Shown here piece by piece: positions 1-8,667 of a stretch of DNA of 64,000 bases (its first letter is position 1; every line of letters begins with the position of its first letter). Made by a program: the position numbers and the translations under genes. Under the pieces are notes generated by a model. That model ran no database searches. It was not told the DNA's origin and worked only from the letters and a program-made list of their open reading frames with translations. Where the stretch lies: positions 186,001 through 250,000 of the forward strand of contig NZ_VUMO01000002.1 in assembly GCF_009696145.1 (NCBI RefSeq), read 5' to 3'. This DNA comes from Pseudoramibacter porci. GTDB taxonomy: Bacteria > Bacillota > Clostridia > Eubacteriales > Eubacteriaceae.

Positions 1-407
1 TCGACGATAAATTTCTTTTCGTCGATTTCGCCTTCGTCTTCCTGAATGCGGTTGAACAGCGGATTGACGAAGTAGCGCCAAATGAGCGGTGCGTCGACGA
101 CATTGCGGTTCGGCCGAACCGGGATCCGGCTCATATTGACCACATCGAAATAACGGTCGAGGTACCGTTCTGTTTCCTGACGGGCTTTCAAGTCGTCATA
201 AAAAACGTGAAACGCGTACGAGTCCGCGTAATCGGGGTAAATGCCGTAGCCGGCAAATCCGCCGCCCAATCCATTAGAGCGGTCGTGCATCACCGCAATG
301 GAATCGACGATGGTCCGGCCGTTGATGCTCTGGCGGCCTGTCCGGTCGATAATGCCGGAAATCGCACAACCCGACGGGATTCGTATTTCTCCTTCTTTCT
401 TTAACAT
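1..407 (-). CDS. Class II glutamine amidotransferase domain protein (glutamate synthase GATase type), 3' end off the window
   Basis: The first 135 residues are visible; the rest lies left of the window. A short N-terminal stretch precedes the motif CAISGIID, whose Cys14 would become the N-terminal nucleophile of a class II amidotransferase after propeptide removal. This is followed by DRTGRQ and HDRSNGLGGGFAGYGIYP, typical of stand-alone glutamate synthase GATase subunits. The family releases ammonia from glutamine for glutamate synthesis. The ATG at 405-407 is preceded by GAAGGAG with good spacing. It is divergent from glnN, so both halves of a GS/GOGAT cycle flank one regulatory region. I am confident of the domain, but less sure which GOGAT architecture it belongs to. 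Confidence 0.8.
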   Translation of the reverse strand, partial: MLKKEGEIRIPSGCAISGIIDRTGRQSINGRTIVDSIAVMHDRSNGLGGGFAGYGIYPDYADSYAFHVFYDDLKARQETERYLDRYFDVVNMSRIPVRPNRNVVDAPLIWRYFVNPLFNRIQEDEGEIDEKKFIV

Positions 408-437
408 CCTGATCTCCTTCTTGATAATCACTCAATG

Positions 438-572
438 AAAAAAGCGTCCTTTAACAAGCCGTCTCTCAAATCTTTTTTGAGACACCGCTTGTTTCAGAAC
501 GCCTTTGCTCTTGTGTATACAATTCTACAGTAAAGACATTTAACCACATTCCACCTTAAAATACAAGGCGTT
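438..572 (-). promoter_or_regulatory. Leader attenuator of the amidotransferase gene
   Basis: Read on the minus strand, GCGTTCT (complement of 496-502) can pair with AGGACGC (444-450). The two enclose the inner stems CAAGC/GCTTG and TCTCAAA/TTTGAGA, and a run of six U (438-443) follows: an intrinsic terminator 31 nt before the start codon. Further upstream, AACGCCTT (565-572) is perfectly complementary to AAGGCGTT (498-505), which contains the terminator's 5' arm. The two pairings exclude each other, as in a classic terminator/antiterminator switch. The effector is unknown. Confidence 0.6.
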
Positions 573-625
573 TTTTTAAATTTAACAAGAAATATGAAAA
601 TTGCTTCAAGGGCTGTCGATTTTCT

Positions 626-653
626 TCTATAATAAATGATAAAATAGACGCAA
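626..653 (-). promoter_or_regulatory. Possible promoter of the amidotransferase gene
   Basis: On the minus strand, TTGCGT (648-653) and TATAGA (626-631) are separated by 16 bp. The match to the consensus is moderate. It would give a leader of about 210 nt that contains the attenuator. Confidence 0.35.
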
Positions 654-758
654 TGATGCCAGCAGGCATTGATCCATTTATAATCAAATAACAGAAAGCA
701 TCGATCGTCTTAACGGCTTTTTCCCTCGTTTTGCTTTGTTATTTTATTAAAAATCACA

Positions 759-787
759 TTGACAAAAAATAGGGATTCGTGTATCAT
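759..787 (+). promoter_or_regulatory. glnN promoter
   Basis: A perfect -35 TTGACA (759-764) and a -10 TATCAT (782-787) have a 17-bp spacer. Transcription would start near 794, giving a leader of about 105 nt with the hairpins at 811-861. Confidence 0.75.
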
Positions 788-810
788 GTATGTATAATTT
801 AAAACAAACA

Positions 811-861
811 CAGACAAGGGCGTCTGAGAATAGCGATGCTATTTTCGGTGCCCCTTTTTTT
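811..861 (+). promoter_or_regulatory. glnN leader: hexaloop hairpin overlapping an intrinsic terminator
   Basis: CAGAC (811-815) and GTCTG (822-826) form a stem around the six-base loop AAGGGC. The loop has A at position 1 and G at position 4, the signature of ANTAR-protein target hairpins. The GGGC of this loop also pairs with GCCC (850-853), closing a second hairpin whose inner stem is GAGAATAGC/GCTATTTTC, followed by seven T (855-861). The two structures are mutually exclusive. ANTAR targets normally contain two such hexaloops, and I could not build a convincing second one. Confidence 0.55.
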
Positions 862-898
862 GTATCTGGTTGTTTAGTTGTTTAATAAGGAGGATATC

Positions 899-3022
899 AT
901 GTCTGAAATGTTAGAAAAGAAAGATCAGAAAGACAGCATCGTCGATCTGTTCGGTTCAAAAGTCTTTAACGTCGCAGTCATGCGCAAACGCTTGCCGAAA
1001 CACATCTACAAAAGCGTCATGCGGACGATCAAATACGACGAACCCCTTGGCCGGGAAGACGCCGAAGTGGTCGCCAACGCGATGAAAGACTGGGCCATGG
1101 AATTGGGGGCTACCCACTTTACCCATTGGTTCCAGCCGATGACCGGTGCCACTGCAGAAAAACACGATGCTTTTATCAGCCCGACCGGTGAAGGCAGTGT
1201 CATCATGGAATTTTCCGGAAAAGAACTTGTTAAGGGCGAACCTGATGCTTCATCTTTCCCGTCCGGCGGTCTGCGCGCGACTTTTGAAGCCCGCGGCTAC
1301 ACAGCATGGGATCCGACTTCATTTGCTTTCGTCAAAGGCACGACCCTCTATATCCCGACATCCTTCATCTCCTATTCCGGAGAAATCCTCGACAAGAAGA
1401 CCCCGCTGCTCCGCTCCATGAAGGTCTTGTCCAATGAAGCCATCCGCGTTTTAAAACTCTTCGGCGCTGCCGATGACGTTCACAAAGTCACTTCTTCTGT
1501 CGGGGCCGAACAGGAATATTTCCTGGTCGACAAAGACATGTACGCTAAGAGAAAAGACTTGATCCTGACCGGCCGCACCTTGTTCGGTGCCATGGCGCCA
1601 AAGGGCCAGGAAATGGAAGATCATTACTTTGGACGTATCCGCGGACGTGTCCGCCATTTCATGCGTGACGTCGACAAAGAATTGTGGTCACTGGGTGTTC
1701 CAAGCAAGACCCGCCACAACGAAGTCGCGCCTTGCCAGCACGAATTGGCACCGGTGTTCTCCTCTGCCAACCAGGCAACCGATAACAACCACTTGATCAT
1801 GGAAACCCTGAGACGGATGGCGCCAAAATACGATCTCCACTGCCTCATCAACGAAAAACCGTTTGAAGGCATCAACGGTTCTGGGAAACACAACAACTGG
1901 TCCATCGCGACGGATACCGGCGTCAACCTCCTCGACCCGGGCAAAGATCCAGCCAACAATCTCCAGTTCCTGACCTTCCTCATTGCCGTCATCGAAGCGG
2001 TCGACCGTTATCCGGAACTGCTCAGATCCACTGTCGCTTCTGCCGGCAACGACCACCGTTTAGGTGCCAACGAAGCGCCTCCAGCTATCATCTCCATTTT
2101 CGTCGGCGACCAGCTGGCTGATGTCCTCAACGAACTCCTCACCGGCGAATCCAGCGGAAAAGCGAAGGAACGCACCATGGACCTCGGCATCAACGCGACC
2201 CCGACGTTCACCACCGATGCGACTGACCGCAACCGTACCTCGCCATTTGCTTTCACTGGCAACAAATTCGAATTCCGTATGCTGGGCTCCAACCAGTCCA
2301 TCGCGGGCCCGAACATTGCGCTGAACACCATCGTCGCAGAAGTGCTGCGCGAATACGCAGACGCGCTCGAAGGCAGCGACAACTTTGAAGCGGATTGCCG
2401 CGAATTCCTGAAAGGCCGTTTGGAAGCGCACAAACGCGTCATCTTCAACGGCAACAACTACACCGATGAATGGGTTGAAGAAGCTGAAAGACGCGGTCTC
2501 CCGAACTTGAGAACCACGCCTGAAGCCTTCGCGGAATACTGCATGCCAAAGAACGTCGAAGTCATGTCTAAGAACGACATCTACACCGACGAAGAAATGA
2601 AGGCCCGCCAGGAAATCCACTTGGAAGAATATTCGAAGACGATCAACATCGAAGCGAAGACCATGCTCTCCATGGCCCGCCACGAAATTTTGCCCGCCGT
2701 CATGGACTGCGAAAAGGATTTGACAACGGTGCTTTCTCAGAAAGCCGCTGTGGGCATTGAAACCAAGGATTCCGTCGAAGCGGTTATGGTCGAAAAGATT
2801 GCCGCTTTGGCTAAAGATCTCCTCGCTGAAACCGACGCCCTCGACGCCGTAACCGAAAAGGCTGCCGCCATCGAAGACGCACAGGAACAGGCCAACAGCT
2901 ACTGCGCAGACGTCATCGGCGCGATGAACGCATTGCGCGCAACCGCGGACGAACTCGAAACGATCGTCGGCAAAGAATACTGGCCGTATCCGATTTACGA
3001 AGATCTGTTGTTCTATGTCTAA
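899..3022 (+). CDS. glnN: Glutamine synthetase type III
   Basis: This 707-residue protein makes glutamine from glutamate, ammonia and ATP. The length and motifs are those of the large GSIII family (about 700 residues) rather than GSI or GSII. Visible signatures are GAEQEYF near residue 205, [13 protein letters not shown] in the ATP/metal region and [16 protein letters not shown] in the catalytic core. The C-terminal third is an acidic helical region ending [13 protein letters not shown], as in other GSIII proteins. The ATG at 899 sits just after AAGGAGG; an in-frame ATG 21 bases upstream has no such site. The gene is monocistronic with its own promoter, attenuator and terminator. Confidence 0.95.
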   Translation: MSEMLEKKDQKDSIVDLFGSKVFNVAVMRKRLPKHIYKSVMRTIKYDEPLGREDAEVVANAMKDWAMELGATHFTHWFQPMTGATAEKHDAFISPTGEGSVIMEFSGKELVKGEPDASSFPSGGLRATFEARGYTAWDPTSFAFVKGTTLYIPTSFISYSGEILDKKTPLLRSMKVLSNEAIRVLKLFGAADDVHKVTSSVGAEQEYFLVDKDMYAKRKDLILTGRTLFGAMAPKGQEMEDHYFGRIRGRVRHFMRDVDKELWSLGVPSKTRHNEVAPCQHELAPVFSSANQATDNNHLIMETLRRMAPKYDLHCLINEKPFEGINGSGKHNNWSIATDTGVNLLDPGKDPANNLQFLTFLIAVIEAVDRYPELLRSTVASAGNDHRLGANEAPPAIISIFVGDQLADVLNELLTGESSGKAKERTMDLGINATPTFTTDATDRNRTSPFAFTGNKFEFRMLGSNQSIAGPNIALNTIVAEVLREYADALEGSDNFEADCREFLKGRLEAHKRVIFNGNNYTDEWVEEAERRGLPNLRTTPEAFAEYCMPKNVEVMSKNDIYTDEEMKARQEIHLEEYSKTINIEAKTMLSMARHEILPAVMDCEKDLTTVLSQKAAVGIETKDSVEAVMVEKIAALAKDLLAETDALDAVTEKAAAIEDAQEQANSYCADVIGAMNALRATADELETIVGKEYWPYPIYEDLLFYV

Positions 3023-3114
3023 AGGCAGCTTCGTTTAATCAACAACCCCAATTAAACAGTCTATTATATCCATTCTCCTATTTTTCTTTTATGTCATCGA
3101 CATCGTGTACGATG

Positions 3115-3145
3115 GACCGGCGCACATGCGCCGGTCTTTTTTTTT
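3115..3145 (+). terminator. glnN terminator
   Basis: A perfect 10-bp stem GACCGGCGCA/TGCGCCGGTC (3115-3136) with a two-base loop is followed by nine T. Confidence 0.9.
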
Positions 3146-3169
3146 ACAAGCAAGAATTAGTTTGCGACC

Positions 3170-3205
3170 AAAAAAAGAAAGCCTGATCGTAAAATCAAGG
3201 CTTCC
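3170..3205 (-). terminator. Terminator of the homocysteine (hcy) operon
   Basis: On the minus strand, GAAGCCTTGAT pairs with GATCAGGCTTTC around a short loop, then a run of seven T follows (complement of 3170-3176). It lies 19 bases after the stop of the JAMM protease gene. Confidence 0.85.
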
Positions 3206-3223
3206 TATATAATTTTTAGACTT

Positions 3224-3649
3224 TTATTCGACAATCAGCATTTCTTTTTCGGCCTGATCGCCTTCAATATGAAAACTGTGCAGCACCGGCTGATCTGCAT
3301 CCATCAGCGAAAGAATCAGGTAGCTGGCCTTGGAATCGTAGGCCAGGCGCTTGTCCTCGTTTGACGGCCTTGACGGCGTTTCCGGGTGGGAATGCCAGTT
3401 GCCGAGGGGAACTTCGCCCGCTGCACGCATCTGCTTCACCGCCGCCAGCTGATCCTTCGGCGCCATCGAAAAATGTTCGTTGGTGTGATCGATATTTTCA
3501 ACGTTGTAGATGTGTGTGACGATTTTGGTGTCTCCTTCTTCTCTGCCGCCCAGAAGACCGCAGGCTTCTTCCGGCAGACAGGCTTTGGCGTGGGCGACCA
3601 TTTCATCAAATTGCTGCGCGGTCAAACTGACCGTTTTGGAATCGGACAT
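3224..3649 (-). CDS. hcyD: JAMM/MPN+ metalloprotease that matures a ThiS-like carrier (HcyD-like)
   Basis: This is a 141-residue single-domain Mov34/MPN/PAD-1 protein. The zinc site is complete: a Glu in LPEEACGLL (residues 27-28) and the exact HxHx7Sx2D motif with H86, H88, S96 and D99. Bacterial JAMM proteins beside ThiS-like carriers and E1-like enzymes trim residues after the carrier's C-terminal Gly-Gly, or release cysteine or homocysteine from the thiocarboxylate adduct. It is the last gene of its operon, 12 bases after the E1-like gene, with a GGGAGG site. The HcyD assignment rests on the neighbourhood; the protease fold is clear from the motif. Confidence 0.8.
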   Translation of the reverse strand: MSDSKTVSLTAQQFDEMVAHAKACLPEEACGLLGGREEGDTKIVTHIYNVENIDHTNEHFSMAPKDQLAAVKQMRAAGEVPLGNWHSHPETPSRPSNEDKRLAYDSKASYLILSLMDADQPVLHSFHIEGDQAEKEMLIVE

Positions 3650-3661
3650 GCTATCGCCTCC

Positions 3662-4486
3662 CTATTCACTCAACGGATTTTTCGGGTCAAAATCACAGGC
3701 GGCCTGTTCGTAATCAATGGGCTCTGTGATCGTCGGATGATCCGAGCACACCGCACAGTCTGGATCTTTCGGGAGTTTGATTTTTCTGAATTGATTCGTC
3801 AACGCGTCGTAGGTGAGGAGGGAACCGGTCAGCAGTTCGCCGGCGCCGGTCAGGTATTTCACGGCTTCCATCGCCTGAAGGCTGCCGATAACGCCGACCA
3901 TCGCGCCGATGACACCGGCTTCGCGGCAAGTCGGCACCGCACCCTTTGGTGGCGGATCCTTAAAGACACAGCGGTAGCACGGCCCTTCCCCGGGCACATA
4001 AGTCATGAGCTGACCCTGGAAGCGAATAACCCCCGCATGGCAGAAAGCCGTCTTCGTCAGCACACAGGCGTCGTTGATCAAAAACTTCGCCGGGAAATTA
4101 TCCGTCCCGTCAATGACGAAATCGTAATCCTTCACAATATCCATGACGTTGCCGGAGTACAAGTATTCGTGGTAGGTCTTCACCTCGACGTCAGGGTTAA
4201 TGGCCCGCATGGTTTCGGCTGCAGAGACCACTTTGGGCTTGCCGACATCGTCCGTGGTGTGAATGATCTGGCGCTGCAAATTGGACAGATCGACGTTATC
4301 CGCGTCGACGATGCCAATTTTGCCGACTCCGGCCGCCGCCAGATAGGCGGCCACTGGCGAGCCGAGTCCGCCGGCGCCGACAATGAGGACCGAGCCGTTG
4401 AGCAGCCGTTTCTGCCCCTTTACGCCGATCTCCTTCAAAATGATATGGCGCGAGTAACGCTCCAGCTGATCGTTTGTAAAGGCCAT
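3662..4486 (-). CDS. hcyF: ThiF/MoeB-type E1-like adenylyltransferase (HcyF-like)
   Basis: The 274-residue enzyme should adenylate the C-terminal glycine of the neighbouring ThiS-like protein before thiocarboxylate formation. It begins YSRHIILKEIG, then has the nucleotide loop GAGGLGSP (residues 37-44), DADNVDLSNLQRQ and a structural zinc site built from CYRC (near 170) and CAVC (near 245). No rhodanese domain is fused, so sulfur must come from another protein or from sulfide. Its ATG overlaps the stop of the carrier gene (TAATG), implying coupled translation. MoeB or ThiF of cofactor synthesis are alternatives, but no thiamine or molybdopterin gene is nearby. Confidence 0.8.
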   Translation of the reverse strand: MAFTNDQLERYSRHIILKEIGVKGQKRLLNGSVLIVGAGGLGSPVAAYLAAAGVGKIGIVDADNVDLSNLQRQIIHTTDDVGKPKVVSAAETMRAINPDVEVKTYHEYLYSGNVMDIVKDYDFVIDGTDNFPAKFLINDACVLTKTAFCHAGVIRFQGQLMTYVPGEGPCYRCVFKDPPPKGAVPTCREAGVIGAMVGVIGSLQAMEAVKYLTGAGELLTGSLLTYDALTNQFRKIKLPKDPDCAVCSDHPTITEPIDYEQAACDFDPKNPLSE

Positions 4487-4692
4487 TAACGTCCGCCTCC
4501 CATAAAATACAAGAATTCAACCTGATCGCCTTCGGAGAGGGTCTTCGTTTCAAAATCGTCCGAATGAATAAAATCGTCATTAATCGTAACGGTGACGTAT
4601 TGCGGGTTTTCGACGTCCCGTTCTGCGATGAGCTTTGCGACGGTGATCCCGTCCTGAACTGTTGCGGCTTCGCCTGATACTGTGATTTTCAT
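4486..4692 (-). CDS. hcyS: ThiS/MoaD-like sulfur carrier with a C-terminal extension (HcyS-like)
   Basis: This 68-residue beta-grasp protein starts MKITVSGE, contains TVAKLIAE and ends FLYFMGGGR. The tail has a glycine triplet followed by Arg68, so it does not end in the usual exposed Gly-Gly. This fits a precursor that must be trimmed by the JAMM protease encoded in the same operon before activation, as shown for HcyS in Wolinella (there the extra residue is Ala). The start codon has AAGGAG at the right distance. Function as sulfur donor for homocysteine is inferred from its neighbours. Confidence 0.8.
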   Translation of the reverse strand: MKITVSGEAATVQDGITVAKLIAERDVENPQYVTVTINDDFIHSDDFETKTLSEGDQVEFLYFMGGGR

Positions 4693-4710
4693 TTTGTTTC
4701 TCCTTTTGTC

Positions 4711-4971
4711 TTACGCGTCGTCTTCGCCGCGGCGCACAATTAAATCGTAAGTGCCGTCTTCATTGTCAATCAGTTTTAAAATCTGATGTCCTTCTTCTTT
4801 GATGCTCCTCGGGACATTCTGGACCGGTTCGCCATCGTTCATGTGAATGGCAATGAGTTCCCCGGGTTCCAGCTCTTCAAGAGCAACCTTCGCCTTGACA
4901 AAGGTCACCGGGCAAACCACGTCGGTGATGTCCGCACGGTTTTCAATTTGATCGATATTAATATCTGCCAT
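4711..4971 (-). CDS. TusA/YedF-family sulfur-transfer protein
   Basis: This 86-residue protein has the TusA fold pattern: acidic N-terminus, DVVCPVTFVKAKVALEELEPGELI with Cys20 as the likely persulfide-carrying residue, and a second hydrophobic strand-helix unit. The usual CPxP becomes CPVT, so the second proline is missing. It lies between the sulfite reductase and the ThiS-like carrier and could relay sulfur between them. I place the start at the ATG at 4969-4971 because TTTTGGAGG precedes it; a TTG four codons upstream overlaps that site. Confidence 0.75.
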   Translation of the reverse strand: MADINIDQIENRADITDVVCPVTFVKAKVALEELEPGELIAIHMNDGEPVQNVPRSIKEEGHQILKLIDNEDGTYDLIVRRGEDDA

Positions 4972-4992
4972 ATCTGCCTCCAAAATTTATGT

Positions 4993-5862
4993 TTAAGCTT
5001 CTGCGCCGGCAACGGCTTCCTCCAGAATGTGCTGGAGCTCATCCGTTCCAAGGCGCTCGAGGGTCTTGCCAAAGCGTTCACCCTTATTCGAATGGGTGTC
5101 GAAATAATCAATGGTTGCGTCGGCCACCCGCATCAGCGTCCCTTCGTCTTTAATCAGCGGTGTCAATTCCTTGCCGCTGATGATATGATTGCCAAAGGTC
5201 CCGCCGATATAAACGCGAAAGGCGCTCTTGCCTTCCCACGCGCCGGTCGGACAGGACTTGACGCAGCGGCCGCAGTGGCTGCATTTGTCCGCGTCAAAAA
5301 TCAATTTGCCATCTTCAAAGGTGATGGCATTTTCCCGGCAAACCTTTGCGCAGACGCCGCAGTCGATGCACTGGCTTTCGTCGTAGCTGACGTCGTAAGC
5401 CCCCTTAACGCCAAAATCATTTTCTTCCATCTTCAGGCAGTTATTGATACAGCCGGTAACCCCAAATTTAAATTTACACGGCAGCTCCCGGCCGAAATAA
5501 CGGGCATCGAGCTTTCTCGCAATGTCCAATGCGTCGATACAGCCGGAGGGGCAGCAGCGCCCGCCCTGACAGGCGGTTACCGTGCGCACCCGCGGACCGC
5601 ATACTCCCGGTTCAACGCCGCCCTTGGCCAGTGCTGCCTTGACGTCATCGATGTCTTCCAATTTGATAAAAGGAATTTCAATACCCTGACGGGCGGTCAG
5701 GTGAATGTAGCCGTGACCGTACTGATCCGCTACTTGTTTAATCACCGCCAGCTGTTCTGCCGTCACAGTTCCCCCGACGCATCTCAGTCTCAGGGAAAAT
5801 GTATTTTTCTGTTTCTGCCGCATAAATCCGCCGGCCTTCAAAGCCGCATAATCTACTGCCAT
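4993..5862 (-). CDS. Siroheme sulfite/nitrite reductase-type protein with 2[4Fe-4S] ferredoxin domain
   Basis: The 289-residue protein has an N-terminal ferredoxin-like half domain (about residues 15-75). A siroheme-[4Fe-4S] region follows with the paired motifs Cys98-x5-Cys104 and Cys138-x3-Cys142. A bacterial ferredoxin insert comes next with CIDCGVCAKVC (165-175) and CSHCGRCVKSC (194-204). This is the compact anaerobic or assimilatory-like sulfite reductase layout, related to AsrC, rather than the 570-residue CysI. The likely role is reducing sulfite to sulfide for the sulfhydrylase or the sulfur carrier. It follows metY by 99 bases with no terminator between, and has an AAGGAG site. Confidence 0.8.
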   Translation of the reverse strand: MAVDYAALKAGGFMRQKQKNTFSLRLRCVGGTVTAEQLAVIKQVADQYGHGYIHLTARQGIEIPFIKLEDIDDVKAALAKGGVEPGVCGPRVRTVTACQGGRCCPSGCIDALDIARKLDARYFGRELPCKFKFGVTGCINNCLKMEENDFGVKGAYDVSYDESQCIDCGVCAKVCRENAITFEDGKLIFDADKCSHCGRCVKSCPTGAWEGKSAFRVYIGGTFGNHIISGKELTPLIKDEGTLMRVADATIDYFDTHSNKGERFGKTLERLGTDELQHILEEAVAGAEA

Positions 5863-5961
5863 TGATTTTCTCCTTCTTTTTGTTGAATCCTAAACCCATT
5901 TACAAAATCTTTATTGATTTGATATGATCATTTTTTCTCGAATCCGTCTCTCCTAAAGGGG

Positions 5962-7212
5962 CTACGCCATTGCTTCGAGCGCCCCCTTAAAATCCGCAAT
6001 GATATCATCACACGTTTCTAGGCCGACCGAGATGCGGACCGTATCCTCAAATACGCCTGCCGCCTCCCGCGCCGCCGGATCGGAGTGGATGAAGATCGTC
6101 GACGCCGGATGCAGGACCAGGGTTTTCGTGTCGCCGATATTCGGCAGATTGAGCGCAAGCTTCAGGTGATCGATCAAGCTGAAGGCCCGCGCCTTTGAGC
6201 CGACGCGAATCGTCAGAATTCCGCCCGCCTGGCCCTCTGCGAACTGCGCCGTTTGTTGGTGCCACGGGCTCGACGCAAGCCCCGGATAATTGACCGCCTG
6301 TACGCCCTTGCTGGCCTCGAGAAATGCGGCAAGGGCTTTCGCGCTGCTGCAGATTTGTTTCATTCTAAGGGGCAGCGTCTCAAGCCCAGTCATGTTCAGC
6401 CAAGCGTGCACCGGCGCAAGACACGCCCCGATATTCTGCCAAGTGCTGTTTCTCAGCTTCGCGGTGAACGCCGCAAGGCCAAACTTTTTGCAAGGCAGCA
6501 CCTCGTCGAACTTACCCGATTTTTTCCAAGGGAACCGCCCGCTGTCGACGATCACGCCAGAAATCGCCGTACCGTTGCCGTTGATGTATTTCGACGAGGA
6601 ATGAATCACAATATCCGCGCCAAAATCGATCGGGCGCATCAGCGCCGGCGTCACCGCTGTCGCGTCGACAATCAGCGGAATGTTCGCTTTGTGCGCGGTT
6701 TCAGCCAGCGCCCTGACGTCGACGACCTCGAGCTTCGGATTCGAAATGATTTCCATAAAGACGAAGCGCGTGCTCCCATCGATCGCCGCTTCAACATTAG
6801 TCGCTGAAAAGTCCGCGATGAGCCGCGTCGTGATCCCGAAAGCCTCCAGCTCTTTCAGCCAATTCAGCGTTCCGCCGTAAAGCCCGGCCGGTGCCACAAT
6901 GCTGTCGCCGCTTTTCAGCAAAGTCAAAAAACAACAGGCGATGGCCGCGGAGCCTGATGCGCAGGCTGTGGCCGACAAACCGCCTTCCAGTCTGGCCATC
7001 TGATTTTCAAAAGCGTTGACCGTCGGATTGCCCACGCGGCTGTAAGCGTAGCCCGGCTTTTGGTTCTTGAAAATCTGTTCTAATTCCGCTGCTGTCGAAT
7101 GCGAAAAGGCGGAGGTTTGATAAACCGGCATCATGGATGAGCCCATCATATCGGTCTGGTTTCTCGGATGTACGTACGCCGTTGACGGTGGGATGGTGGA
7201 TTCATTTTTCAT
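5962..7212 (-). CDS. metY: O-acetyl/O-succinylhomoserine sulfhydrylase-type PLP enzyme
   Basis: This 416-residue member of the Cys/Met metabolism PLP family forms homocysteine from an activated homoserine and a sulfur donor. Visible features are YSRVGNPT (57-64), the cofactor-phosphate region ACASGSAAIACC near 84, D183 in VDATAV, and the Schiff-base lysine K208 in SSKYINGNGTAISG. It heads the operon that encodes a ThiS-like carrier and its activating and trimming enzymes, so the sulfur donor may be a protein thiocarboxylate rather than free sulfide. Methionine gamma-lyase is a less likely alternative. A consensus promoter lies 63 bases upstream. Confidence 0.85.
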   Translation of the reverse strand: MKNESTIPPSTAYVHPRNQTDMMGSSMMPVYQTSAFSHSTAAELEQIFKNQKPGYAYSRVGNPTVNAFENQMARLEGGLSATACASGSAAIACCFLTLLKSGDSIVAPAGLYGGTLNWLKELEAFGITTRLIADFSATNVEAAIDGSTRFVFMEIISNPKLEVVDVRALAETAHKANIPLIVDATAVTPALMRPIDFGADIVIHSSSKYINGNGTAISGVIVDSGRFPWKKSGKFDEVLPCKKFGLAAFTAKLRNSTWQNIGACLAPVHAWLNMTGLETLPLRMKQICSSAKALAAFLEASKGVQAVNYPGLASSPWHQQTAQFAEGQAGGILTIRVGSKARAFSLIDHLKLALNLPNIGDTKTLVLHPASTIFIHSDPAAREAAGVFEDTVRISVGLETCDDIIADFKGALEAMA

Positions 7213-7274
7213 GCCGGCTGCTCCTTCACTTTTTAATTTATTACTTATTTAATTACTATTTTTAATATGTATTG

Positions 7275-7303
7275 ATTGTAAGCTTTTCTGCGTCTCCTGT
7301 CAA
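7275..7303 (-). promoter_or_regulatory. metY-hcy operon promoter
   Basis: On the minus strand, a perfect TTGACA (7298-7303) and TACAAT (7275-7280) have a 17-bp spacer. No SAM-I, T-box or other known methionine leader was recognised in the short leader that follows. Confidence 0.8.
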
Positions 7304-7375
7304 TTCCGCCGGTTCTAGTATTTCTTGATGTGTCATTATAAAAAAAAGGCATAGCCAAAATGTGATCGTATCATA

Positions 7376-7417
7376 CAAAAAACCCCTGCCGATTGAAAAA
7401 ATCAAATCGACAGGGGT
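7376..7417 (-). terminator. ilvC terminator
   Basis: On the minus strand, ACCCCTGTCGATT pairs with AATCGGCAGGGGT, followed by six T (complement of 7377-7382). Confidence 0.85.
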
Positions 7418-7438
7418 CGTTGCGTTTGAATCGATCAA

Positions 7439-8602
<1,164 letters not shown>

Positions 8603-8626
8603 TTACAAATTTTCATCTGTTTGCTA

Positions 8627-8654
8627 CAAAAAAAAGCCGGTCCTCAGACCGGCT
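8627..8654 (-). terminator. Purine permease terminator
   Basis: On the minus strand, AGCCGGTCTGAGGACCGGCT forms a perfect stem and is followed by eight T. Confidence 0.9.
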
Positions 8655-8667
8655 CCGTTGTACACCT

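Larger units (their letters stand above)
408..898. other. 491-bp divergent intergenic region
   Basis: This AT-rich spacer lies between two divergent nitrogen-assimilation genes. Besides the two promoters and two leader structures listed separately, it holds an inverted repeat ATGCCAGCAGGCAT at 655-668 and a GTATAC palindrome near 515-520 resembling those near ilvC. No coding potential was recognised. Confidence 0.6.

Noticed and set aside
811-861. A complete two-hexaloop ANTAR target before glnN
   Set aside because: Only the first hexaloop could be built; the next hairpin has an odd-sized loop (GAT or five bases), so the full motif is not claimed.
3386-4489. A 367-codon open frame on the plus strand opposite the E1-like and JAMM genes
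   Set aside because: It lies antisense to two genes with clear motifs, has no ribosome site and no recognisable family; it reflects codon bias on the other strand. The same holds for the long plus-strand frame at 4786-5865.
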